DNA of 64,000 bases from contig JAPOXR010000014.1 of assembly GCA_026706985.1 (NCBI GenBank), positions 20,857-84,856 on the forward strand, given 5' to 3'. The notes beneath the pieces are model-generated. The model made no database searches and had not been told where the DNA came from. It saw only the letters and a list, made by a program, of their open reading frames with translations. Position numbers and translations under genes: made by a program. This document shows positions 35,407-43,308 of this stretch, one piece after another (position 1 is the first letter of the stretch; each line of letters begins with the position of its first letter). The stretch is from Paracoccaceae bacterium (lineage in GTDB: Bacteria > Pseudomonadota > Alphaproteobacteria > Rhodobacterales > Rhodobacteraceae).

Positions 35407-36650
35407 CAGGGCTATCGCGTTTGAAAATATTCTTCTTGGCTTTTGTACGGCTGCATGATTTCCTGTTGAAAAACAACAGGCTGAGGCAGTGTGATGCAGG
35501 ATTTGGCATGGATATTCGAGGGGGTTGAAGACCCCCGGACCAGCAACGCGACCCGTCATAATCTCCATGAGATGCTCATGATTGCGCTTTTATGCGTGAT
35601 CTGCGGGGGGCGGACATGCACCGACATGGCTCTTTTCGGGCGTTCAAAGGAGGAGTTTCTCCGCCGTTTCATGAAGCCTGAGCACGGTATTCCGAGCCAT
35701 GACGCCTTCTCCGCGCTGTTCAGGATTATCGATCCCGGCGGTCTGGGCGGCGCACTCACCCGTCTCGCGGAGGACTGGTCCCGGCGGCTCGGTCCGGATG
35801 TGATCGCCATAGACGGCAAGACGCTGAGGCGGTCCTTTGAGGACGCATCGGAGCGTGTGCCGCTGCACGTGGTCAGCGCCTTCGCCGCCGGTGCGCGTCT
35901 GACACTCGGACAGGTGAAGGTTGATGGTAAGTCCAGTGAGATCACGGCGATGCCGGCGCTTCCGGAGCTTCCGGATATCAGGGGCGGCACGGTGACCGCC
36001 GATGCCATGCACACGCTGCGGCCGACGGCGGAACAGATCATTGCCGGGGGCGGCGATTATGCCCTGGCCCTCAAGGGCAACCAGGGGGCGCTCCACGATG
36101 ATGTGCGGTTCCACATGGCGGACCCGGAATACGCTGAAAAGATGTTTCGTTTCAAAGACGTGGACAAGGATCACGGCCGCATTGAGATCCGTGAGGCGAC
36201 CGTCTGTCATGATATCGACATGCTGCGGGACCGGCATCACTGGCCCGGTCTCCAGGCTGTCGGGAAAGTCACCGCGACACGGGAGAGCAGGGGGCGGCAG
36301 AGCACGGACACCCGTTACTTCCTTCTCAGTGAAAAGCCTGATCCGGAGCGGTTCCTCAGGACAGTACGCTCACACTGGGCCGTGGAGAACTCCCTGCACT
36401 GGGTTCTGGACGTGACCATGGGGGAGGACAGCCTCCGCAACCGTAAGGATAACGGACCGGAGAACCTGGCGCTGATGCGGAAGCCGGCGCTCAACCCGGC
36501 GCGGGTCACGCCGACGGCAAAAAAGGAATCAATGCGCGGCAGGCTGATGAAGGCCGGATGGGACAATGACTTCCTGCTGAAACTGATCAGCTCCGCATCG
36601 AACCTCGTAAAGGATGTCAAACCAGGAAAAATCCAAACGCGATAGCCCTG
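35407..36650 (+). mobile_element. ISAs1-family insertion sequence, complete (1244 bp)
   Basis: The element is bounded by perfect 17-bp inverted repeats, CAGGGCTATCGCGTTTG at 35407-35423 and its complement at 36634-36650, and flanked by a 9-bp target duplication. It holds one transposase gene. A 7-bp hairpin (CCTGTTG, loop AAAAA, CAACAGG, 35462-35480) lies between the left end and the gene. A second copy in the same orientation begins at 63674. The intact structure indicates recent and possibly current activity. Confidence 0.95.
35494..36645 (+). CDS. ISAs1-family DDE transposase
   Basis: A 383-aa DDE-type transposase. The first catalytic aspartate is in VIAIDGKTLRRS, the second in VTADAMHT, and the glutamate is in the ENSLHWVLDVTMGED/ENLALMR region typical of the family. 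GTG 35491 directly precedes the ATG. Intact, with its stop inside the right inverted repeat. The upstream hairpin ends 14 nt before the start and could limit translation of read-through transcripts. Confidence 0.95.
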   Translation: MQDLAWIFEGVEDPRTSNATRHNLHEMLMIALLCVICGGRTCTDMALFGRSKEEFLRRFMKPEHGIPSHDAFSALFRIIDPGGLGGALTRLAEDWSRRLGPDVIAIDGKTLRRSFEDASERVPLHVVSAFAAGARLTLGQVKVDGKSSEITAMPALPELPDIRGGTVTADAMHTLRPTAEQIIAGGGDYALALKGNQGALHDDVRFHMADPEYAEKMFRFKDVDKDHGRIEIREATVCHDIDMLRDRHHWPGLQAVGKVTATRESRGRQSTDTRYFLLSEKPDPERFLRTVRSHWAVENSLHWVLDVTMGEDSLRNRKDNGPENLALMRKPALNPARVTPTAKKESMRGRLMKAGWDNDFLLKLISSASNLVKDVKPGKIQTR

Positions 36651-36659
36651 CCCACTGAC
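36651..36659. repeat. Target-site duplication, right copy (9 bp)
   Basis: CCCACTGAC, identical to 35398-35406. The rest of 36660-36866 shows no gene; its GC-rich content probably includes the promoter for the small membrane protein gene. Confidence 0.9.
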
Positions 36660-36866
36660 TACATATGAGCGACAGTTGGCGCGATCTGCATTGACGGGGA
36701 TGCGCGGTCGGGTCTCCTGGGTGGCAGGGCGGCGGTGCGCCTGGTTCGCGGGGTCGAGGCCTGGGCACGGCAGCGGGATGCACAGGCGATCCTGTATCAT
36801 GCCACGTCCCGGCGCGGACCGACCGGTTCTTCCGGAGGATGGGAATGACAACCCTTGGAGGGAACT

Positions 36867-37004
36867 ATGGCGTTCGACTTGCGTAGATTTATGGATCACT
36901 CAAAGGGGAAACGGGTCGCTGTGGTTGCGGGGATACTTGTCGCGGCGACAGTCACGGCTTGTTTGATTGCCGGGCTGGCCGGGAAGGGACACAACATGAC
37001 TTGA
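36867..37004 (+). CDS. Small single-helix membrane protein (45 aa)
   Basis: ATG at 36867 follows a strong ribosome-binding site (GGAGGGAAC). The peptide has a basic, partly amphipathic N-terminus (FDLRRFMDHSKGKR) and one hydrophobic helix (VAVVAGILVAATVTACLIAGLAG). No family is recognised. The stop TGA at 37002 is followed in the same frame by about 100 more open codons (see 37077), so it could be the N-terminus of a longer membrane-anchored protein cut by a nonsense mutation. Confidence 0.5.
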   Translation: MAFDLRRFMDHSKGKRVAVVAGILVAATVTACLIAGLAGKGHNMT

Positions 37005-37076
37005 CGAAATTTCCTGGACTATATCGAAAGAGAGATTTTCAAGGAAAGTCCATTTGCAAAGGATACCAGTCACCTT

Positions 37077-37310
37077 GTGGAATTCAGGACTGGCCACTGG
37101 TCTTGGAACGTAACCCAAATCATCAACGATTACTCTGAGCAGCTGGATTCCGGGGAGACTCTGGCCGGGGTCATCGAAGAAAGCATTCCCCTTGTCGCTG
37201 AACATCGGCGCCATCGTGAAAGCGACGGGCCGATAACTAAACGAGCACGCGAAATCAACCGCAATAGCTTGGATCCAGCTGACACCGATTACATGAGAGT
37301 CTGTGAATGA
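37077..37310 (+). CDS. Uncharacterised small protein, possibly the continuation of the preceding frame
   Basis: GTG 37077 begins a 77-aa product (VEFRTGHWSWNVTQIINDY onward), but the same frame is open back to 37005, giving RNFLDYIEREIFKESPF before it. That upstream part looks like genuine protein sequence, and no ribosome-binding site precedes GTG 37077. The frame also matches the small membrane protein gene at 36867, separated only by TGA at 37002-37004. Either a second small gene or the tail of a broken one. No family recognised. Confidence 0.4.
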   Translation: MEFRTGHWSWNVTQIINDYSEQLDSGETLAGVIEESIPLVAEHRRHRESDGPITKRAREINRNSLDPADTDYMRVCE

Positions 37311-37611
37311 TTCTTCCGAACAGGTGTCATAACGGGATACAGTCTGAGATTCCTGGCATTCACAAAAAGGGGTGAGGACAGGGAAACTGTATAAGCATAT
37401 CTATTCTTTGAAAGCCTCTGAAAGCCGCAGGCTGGAGATAGATATGGGCGTTGAAACAATAGAAGTGCGATACAAGGAAATCCTTGGCGTTCCGCTTGTA
37501 CCTGCTGCTCGCTACATATGAGGTGCAGCCCCTGTATCCACCCCTTCGCCTCCATGGGAAATTGTGGAAATGGCTTTGACAGCGGCACGCCGGCAGTGAA
37601 TAGCAGAGATC
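37311..37611. other. 301-bp stretch before the response-regulator gene
   Basis: Low-GC stretch without a supported gene. A 25-codon frame at 37444 (MGVETIEVRYKEIL) has a fair ribosome-binding site (CTGGAGA) but no recognisable content. The promoter of the response-regulator gene should lie in the last 100 bp. Confidence 0.4.
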
Positions 37612-38313
37612 ATGGCAGGTCAGATTTCTGTGTTTTTCTGTAGCCGGGACAGAGTCCTGTCGGAAGCGCTGGCAGCATTGCTGGATCAGGCCGGCGGGTT
37701 CCATCTGCTGGAGGACCCGGTCGCCTGCAGCGCGCCCGATACCATAATTCTGGATGCGGATTCCTATGCGGCCGGCATCGCGGATTTGTGCCGTGATCTC
37801 AGGCGCAGCTACCGGCACAGTTCGATCCTGCTGCTGGCATCCACGCCCGGTGATACCGACGGCGACGCGATTCATATGGCCGGTGCCGATGACGCTCTCC
37901 ATAAGCCGGTCAAGATACAGGAGTTGGTGAACAGCATCAGATTGCAGGTCAAGAACCACCAATGGCTTTCCGAGGAACCGGTAGTTATCGGAGGTTTGGT
38001 GTTCCTGCCGGCGGAGAGAATGATCAGGGATGATAAAGGCAGTGAAGTCCTGCTCACGACACTGGAGACCAGATTGCTGCACCGGCTGTACCGCGCATCC
38101 GGGAAAGGCGTGCGGCGGCAGGTTCTGCTCACCGAAGTCTGGGGATACAGTGAGGGTGTGAAAACAACCACCGTGCAATCCTACATTCACCGGCTCCGCA
38201 GCAAATTACGCGAGTTCGGGCATGCTGCGGATGTGATTGTCTCCGGAGCGGACGGCTATCGCCTGGCGTCACCGCAGGTCTTGCCTGAACAGCCGCGAAA
38301 CGGAACATCCTGA
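37612..38313 (+). CDS. OmpR-type response regulator with degenerate receiver
   Basis: A 233-aa protein with an N-terminal receiver-like domain and a C-terminal winged-helix DNA-binding domain (LETRLLHRLYRASGKGVRRQ, TTTVQSYIHRLRSKLREFG). In the receiver, the candidate phospho-acceptor (Asp in TIILDAD), the Thr/Ser (LLASTPG) and the Lys (LHKPVKI) are present, but the acidic pair normally found after strand 1 is replaced by CSRD. It may work without phosphorylation. No sensor kinase gene is adjacent. xth follows 10 bp later, an association I have seen in other alphaproteobacteria. Confidence 0.88.
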   Translation: MAGQISVFFCSRDRVLSEALAALLDQAGGFHLLEDPVACSAPDTIILDADSYAAGIADLCRDLRRSYRHSSILLLASTPGDTDGDAIHMAGADDALHKPVKIQELVNSIRLQVKNHQWLSEEPVVIGGLVFLPAERMIRDDKGSEVLLTTLETRLLHRLYRASGKGVRRQVLLTEVWGYSEGVKTTTVQSYIHRLRSKLREFGHAADVIVSGADGYRLASPQVLPEQPRNGTS

Positions 38314-38323
38314 GCCAGACCCT

Positions 38324-39109
38324 ATGCTGACAATTGCCACCTGGAACATCAATTCGGTTCGCCTGAGGGTCGATACCGTTTGCCGGCTGCTGAGCGAGCA
38401 GCAACCCGACATTCTGTGTCTGCAGGAGTTGAAATCTCCGACCGAGCTTGTGGTCACCGACGAGTTCGCCGCGCTCGGCTACAAGCACCATGTGCTGCGC
38501 GGACAGAAGGCCTATAACGGCGTTGCGATCATTTCCCGTCTGCCGCTCATGGATCTCGGATCGCGTGATTTTCTCGGTCGGGGCGAAGCCCGGCATGTCG
38601 CTGCCGGACTTGAAAATGGAGTGGTAATCGAGAATTTCTATGTGCCTGCCGGTGGCGACATCCCTGACCGGGCGGTTAACCCGAAATTCGGCGACAAGCT
38701 GGATTTTGTCGGCTCACTGCGGGATTGGGGGTTGCGGGAGCAGCCCAAGCGGACGATCCTGGTCGGCGATCTGAATATCGCGCCACTGGAAGAGGATGTC
38801 TGGTCACACAGGCAATTGCTGACAGTGGTCAGCCACACCCCGGTTGAGGTCAATCTATTGAATTCGGCGATGCAGGCGGGCGGCTGGACCGATGTCGTCC
38901 GTCACGATATTCCAACTGGAAAGCTATATTCCTGGTGGTCTTACCGGGCGCGCGACTGGGATGCATCAGATCGGGGAAGGCGCCTTGATCACATCTGGGC
39001 AACCCGCGATCTGGTTTCGAACAACCACAATGCGCGTATCCTGCGGCAGGTCAGGGGATGGCCGAAACCCTCGGATCACGTTCCGGTTTTGGCGACATTC
39101 GATTGCTGA
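38324..39109 (+). CDS. xth: Exodeoxyribonuclease III family protein
   Basis: Mg-dependent AP endonuclease/3'-exonuclease for base excision repair, 261 aa. It starts MLTIATWNINSVRLR at 38324; the longer frame from 38237 overlaps the response-regulator gene. Family residues are intact: the metal-binding Glu in CLQELK, the active-site Tyr/Asp region, GDLNIAP with the catalytic Asp and Asn, and SDHVPVLATF with the final Asp-His. It is complete. Confidence 0.94.
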   Translation: MLTIATWNINSVRLRVDTVCRLLSEQQPDILCLQELKSPTELVVTDEFAALGYKHHVLRGQKAYNGVAIISRLPLMDLGSRDFLGRGEARHVAAGLENGVVIENFYVPAGGDIPDRAVNPKFGDKLDFVGSLRDWGLREQPKRTILVGDLNIAPLEEDVWSHRQLLTVVSHTPVEVNLLNSAMQAGGWTDVVRHDIPTGKLYSWWSYRARDWDASDRGRRLDHIWATRDLVSNNHNARILRQVRGWPKPSDHVPVLATFDC

Positions 39110-39716
39110 TCCCCGCTGCGCCGGATCAATGCGATAGACACAAAACAGCCGGGCAATTCTGACATCCAGTGCCGGATTTCCCCGCAGTGCCTCCACCGCC
39201 TGCTGTAGTGACAGATGGCCGCCGTCCATCCCCAAGGCAGGCTCCACTGCCAAACTCGCCGAAAGGCTTTTCATGCCGGGTTTTTACGGCGGGTGAAATT
39301 CACCATCGCATTTCAGCCTGTTGTCAGAATTGGCGAACACCAGATCGCGGCCGTCAAGTGTTTTCATACGCACTCAAACCATTTGTGGTGCCATCTGGCG
39401 GCAATGAACCGTTCGTCCGCGAAGGCTGCGTTACCCAGAACAAGATGTTTCTCCACTTCTGTGACTGATCTCTCCTTGCACAGGGCTTGTTCCAGAAGAC
39501 CGAACAATTCGCAATCAAGGGTATGCCATTCCACAGGGATCCTTCAGAAGCTGAGTACAGCAACCATCGCCCCGGCCACTCCGGAATTGGGCATCAGGTG
39601 CCACGCGACGCCCAGTTGCCTCTCTTGGCTGATTGCACGCGTGGGCCCCTATTTCGTGAAATCCCCGATGTCGCCAACAAAGCGATCCTGCGTGAGTCAA
39701 CCCCTGTTCTTCAGCT
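39110..39716. other. 607-bp stretch between xth and the large ATPase gene
   Basis: No confident gene. On the minus strand a 56-codon frame at 39364-39534 (GTG start, AAGGATCCCT before it; LDCELFGLLEQALCKERSVT) overlaps a 27-codon frame at 39284-39367 by ATGA, and both look more protein-like than chance. They could be the decayed end of the ATPase locus or a small gene pair. I can assign no family. Confidence 0.35.
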
Positions 39717-42065
39717 TCAGGGGGATGGGTCGAGATCAGAATCGTTCGCTGGCCTGATTTCTCCTGTCGGCGATGCTGTGTATGCGGGAGAATCCTCAAC
39801 CCTTCCCTCGATTTCGTTGATATGACGGGTCACACCCCAACTCTTGAGATGGTCTTGGGCCCGGGGAAGGTCGACCTGATGAAAGCTCAGCGGCAACAGG
39901 ACCATAACCTCCGGCGTGGGGATATATTCGCAGTCCGGAAACGCATGCCGCAGCGTTAGCAGGGGTTCCGCGCTGTTTTCCGGCTGCCAGACGGCAAAGT
40001 GATGCCAGCGTCGTGCCAGGTTTTCCTCCGGTGGAACGTGGGTGTCTCTGGCGACCACGAAGACAAGGGAACGGTCCGGGGCATAGGCGGAATTGCGGGC
40101 GAATTCCGGGTTCTCCCGCGGCGCGAAATAGTTGCCGTCAGCCTCCATCTGCCAGACAGCTTGCATGGCCCGGAACTGGCGTTTTTCCGCTTCCGTGCTC
40201 CTTTCCGCCGCAGCCGCGACAGCCTTGTCGGGAGGGACGGGTATGGTGATGGAGTCGATCCCGGCAGTGGCGGCCTCAACTTCCTCGCTGATCGCGGCGA
40301 TCCGCTCCCTGAGAGCGCGTTTGCGGCGGAAGGCCAGAAATCCGGCTTCATGCAATCCCGCCTCTGTATCGGCCAGACGCATTTCCGCGTCGTGCCGCGT
40401 TGCTTCGAGCCGCTGCCGTTGTTGCCTGAGAGACCTGACTTCCCTGTTATGCGCGGCAAAACACTCCCGCGCGTGCAGGATTTCCTGGTCTGCCAAGCTT
40501 GTCGTCGGCGTCCCCGCCGGTCTTGGATCGGGGTTGATTCCCAGTGAACGGGCCATGTCGATGATGTCGATGTATTCGTAACCGCTGCCGGCATACCGGT
40601 CCCGGACCTCCGGCGGGAAACGGGGCGAGATCAACAGGCGTTTGTGCGGTAGGCCGCATAACCGCTTTCCCCGCTCGTTCTCCCTGACGGCATCCATGAA
40701 GCCGTTCCACTGCTCGTCCAGTTTCGCGGGGACGTGATTCTCAGGATTGCGCTTGCAGCCACCGGTTATCACAGCGGCCGCACCGGATATCTCGCGCTCG
40801 GCGAGGATGTCGATATCGGCAAGTCCAGGCATCCATGCGCCGCACTTGCTCGACGTGACGCCTTCCATCTCCTGCAGCCAGGCCGCGGCCATGCGTTCGA
40901 ACGCATCTCCCTCGAGAGTCTCGAGTCGATTCACCCTGTCAGCCTCTGATAATTCAGCCAGAACAGTTAGCTGGAAGCGGGCCGGGTTGTCACAGATCCG
41001 CCAGCGGGGTTCCGCGCCGATAAAAGGTTCCGAGAACTCGACGAGATTCAGATGCCATCGGAGCATGTCCAGCGATTTTTTCACCTGCGATCTTTCCATT
41101 CCGAGATCCCGGCTGATCTTCGCGGTGGTGAAACCTCTCTTCGTTGTGGCGATGTGTTCAAACACTGCCAGGTTTTCCTTTGAAAGTTCAATATTGGCGG
41201 CATTGTCCCAGCGGTCCAGGGGCTGCCCCTCCAGTGCTGCCTCTCTTCCGGCGATGAACGCACGCCGCCATTCGCTGTCGCTGCGCCAGTCCTCGAGGTT
41301 GGCGGCGGGGTCCACTTTGATGAAATCCTCCCACGCACCCGGCATGCCGCCAAGGGCTGTGTGCATGGAGAGGAACCGTTCCGGGTATCGCAGCAACCCC
41401 TGGTCGGCCGCCATTTCAAGAACGGTGGAGAGCGTCCACTGTTTCAGAAGGACGTTGCTGCTGATCCGGCCATAAAGGGGGCGCTTGGAACTGAACATCT
41501 CATACAACTGCTGCTGGTGTGAGCCGGTGAGAATAAGCGTGCCGAACTGGCCGTCAGCCGGAATCGGATGTCCCCTGACCTTGTGATTATCAATGGCATG
41601 CTTAACCGAATATTCGATTTCGGTGTTCTGCGCATACTGGAACTCATCAAGAACCACCACCGCACCATTTTCCATCAATGACAGCAGCAGGGTCTCCAAC
41701 CGCATCACCCTGTCTGTGAGTGTGCTCAACAACTCAGCATCATAAGGGATTCCGGCATTCGCGGCGGCTTCAGTCAGGGAGTTGTATGCGGCATCAAACG
41801 TGTTATCCGGCCCCCCACGAAGGTTGATCATGATCACCGGGGCGTAGTCCCCGCGCCGGGCAAACAGTTCCTTGAGCAGTCGGCTTTTGCCAATCCGCCG
41901 TCTGCCGGCGATGCGAACAGGATAAAAGGGTGGCCTGTTTATTATCTCGTTTAGCTTTGCCAACTCCTTGCTGCGTCCGCGGAACGGCCAATCGTCATCA
42001 GAAATGTTTATGACCACCAACCTTGTCTCCTGAATCTGGCTGGCAACACTAGGCAGTTGTCTCAT
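39717..42065 (-). CDS. STAND/MNS-like AAA ATPase with winged helix, PD-(D/E)XK-like domain and coiled-coil C-terminal extension
   Basis: A 782-aa protein related to archaeal-type ATPases with a DUF234-like C-terminus. Numbered from TTG 42074: Walker A is GRRRIGKS (57-64), Walker B VVVLDEFQYA (139-148), sensor-1 LTGS (about 182-185), and a winged helix at about 305-350 (TTAKISRDLGMERSQVKKSL). A restriction-endonuclease-like region follows at about 385-445 (EGDAFERMAAAW, DIDILAE, TGGCKRN). Unlike ordinary DUF234 proteins it then has a charged coiled coil at about 535-605 and a further domain at about 660-765 that I do not recognise. In the nuclease motif the usual Glu of GECK is Gly, so catalysis is doubtful. 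ATG 42065 is the preferred start. Such ATPases are suspected sensors or defence factors, but function here is unknown. Confidence 0.75.
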   Translation of the reverse strand: MRQLPSVASQIQETRLVVINISDDDWPFRGRSKELAKLNEIINRPPFYPVRIAGRRRIGKSRLLKELFARRGDYAPVIMINLRGGPDNTFDAAYNSLTEAAANAGIPYDAELLSTLTDRVMRLETLLLSLMENGAVVVLDEFQYAQNTEIEYSVKHAIDNHKVRGHPIPADGQFGTLILTGSHQQQLYEMFSSKRPLYGRISSNVLLKQWTLSTVLEMAADQGLLRYPERFLSMHTALGGMPGAWEDFIKVDPAANLEDWRSDSEWRRAFIAGREAALEGQPLDRWDNAANIELSKENLAVFEHIATTKRGFTTAKISRDLGMERSQVKKSLDMLRWHLNLVEFSEPFIGAEPRWRICDNPARFQLTVLAELSEADRVNRLETLEGDAFERMAAAWLQEMEGVTSSKCGAWMPGLADIDILAEREISGAAAVITGGCKRNPENHVPAKLDEQWNGFMDAVRENERGKRLCGLPHKRLLISPRFPPEVRDRYAGSGYEYIDIIDMARSLGINPDPRPAGTPTTSLADQEILHARECFAAHNREVRSLRQQRQRLEATRHDAEMRLADTEAGLHEAGFLAFRRKRALRERIAAISEEVEAATAGIDSITIPVPPDKAVAAAAERSTEAEKRQFRAMQAVWQMEADGNYFAPRENPEFARNSAYAPDRSLVFVVARDTHVPPEENLARRWHHFAVWQPENSAEPLLTLRHAFPDCEYIPTPEVMVLLPLSFHQVDLPRAQDHLKSWGVTRHINEIEGRVEDSPAYTASPTGEIRPANDSDLDPSP

Positions 42066-42336
42066 ATGCTTCAACCCGCCAGCGATCCGGCTCCCAAAGC
42101 GGCAATTCTGGTAACCGGTTATATCTGGGGAAATGTTTAGCGGATTTGATAACCCTTCATGTTTATCAGAGGATCACTATTGGCTTCCCCCAGCCAATGA
42201 ACATCCTTGACCGAAGGGAGGTTCTAATCGATTTTCCTCATCATGAACGGTGAGTCGGACATCGCCCCAGTGCCGAATATCAGGGAATGCCGCATGCAGA
42301 ATTAGGTCCGGAGAACCCTCAACGAAAGACGTTACG

Positions 42337-42837
42337 ATGCGAGATGAATGGAACACACCGACATTCATGAAGACCGCTTCGGCGAATGATGTTTGCCAGT
42401 TTTTGGCGACCGGAGCCGATGTGAACATGCGAGATGGCGAAGAAGGCTGGACCCCACTGCACTGGGCAGCTGAATACAGCAAGTTACCCGGGCCGGCGAA
42501 GGCTTTGATCAAAGCCGGTGCGGACGTGAATGCGCAGGATGATGACGGGTGGACCCCGTTGCGCCATGCAGCAGCGCTCCGGCAAAATGGAATCGAAATC
42601 GTGGCACTGCTTCTGAAAGCCGGTGCTGATCCCAATGCAAGGGATCACTGCGGCTTGACCGTGCCGCACACAGTGGCACTGTGGAATGGGCCCCCCGGAG
42701 TGATATCGGCCCTTATTGAGGCCGGGGCCGATCCGACGAGCCGAATGAAGGACGGGAACACCCCCTGCGATTTGATTGAGACAAACAGCCCGCTACACGG
42801 TACGGAAATACATCGTACGCTTGCCAAATGCCGGTGA
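42337..42837 (+). CDS. Ankyrin-repeat protein
   Basis: A 166-aa soluble protein made of about four ankyrin repeats, with the usual pattern: GEEGWTPLHWAAEY, ALIKAGADVNAQDDDGWTPLRHAA, LLLKAGADPNARDHCGLT, ALIEAGADPTSRMKDGNTP. Ankyrin repeats bind partner proteins; there is no enzymatic domain or signal peptide. The start is ATG 42337 with GAAAGAC upstream; an upstream frame to 42250 is open but without repeats. It is divergent from the large ATPase gene with 271 bp between, and its end abuts a truncated ATPase on the other strand. Confidence 0.88.
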   Translation: MRDEWNTPTFMKTASANDVCQFLATGADVNMRDGEEGWTPLHWAAEYSKLPGPAKALIKAGADVNAQDDDGWTPLRHAAALRQNGIEIVALLLKAGADPNARDHCGLTVPHTVALWNGPPGVISALIEAGADPTSRMKDGNTPCDLIETNSPLHGTEIHRTLAKCR

Positions 42838-43060
42838 GGAGGAAGCCGCCGGGGGCGGTAATTCTCATAGCTGAATTTTTGATCGCGAGCAGCAATTCAG
42901 GCACGCGCTGAACCTCGTCGATGACAGCCCAGTTCAAATCCCGTATGAAATTGATTGGATCGTACCGGGCGGCATCAAGCACTGCCAGGTGGTCGAGCAT
43001 GATATAGGTTCTGTCGGCTTTCAACATCCGCTTGAACATCCCTTCTCCAAGTTCGGACAA
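42838..43060 (-). pseudogene. AAA ATPase (DUF4143-type) internal fragment
   Basis: About 70 codons match the middle of AAA ATPases of the kind that carry a C-terminal DUF4143 domain: YIMLDHLAVLDAARYDP, then VIDEVQRVPELLLAIK (Walker B) and GGFLLTGI (sensor 1). The Walker A part and the whole C-terminus are missing. The frame then runs into antisense of the ankyrin gene, so the insertion or deletion point is near 42838. A relic. Confidence 0.75.
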
Positions 43061-43308
43061 TTGGAACTTTCTATATCGGCTGATTGGAAGGGAGAATTAG
43101 CGGACAGCTTTCCATTGCGCTCGAACCTGCAATGTCGGGTGTCATCTTGACAGAGACATTACTCAACAGGTTGTCATGACAGGGGTTCGATTTCCCTATG
43201 GCAGGTTCATGCTTTTGGCCCGACGGCCACTGGGTTAAGGTTGAGGTTCTGGAAATCCGCGGCAGCCTCACCTATTTGACAGGCATGCGGCAATGAGGTG
43301 CAGGCGAA

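Noticed and set aside
39284..39534. Two overlapping minus-strand mini-genes (56 and 27 codons)
   Set aside because: The ribosome-binding site and ATGA overlap are suggestive, but no family is recognised and the lengths are within chance. Described only in the gap entry.
43198..43296. A 32-codon frame before the thioredoxin-like gene
   Set aside because: Reads like protein (FWPDGHWVKVEVLEI) but is too short and has an in-frame TGA upstream; no evidence for translation.
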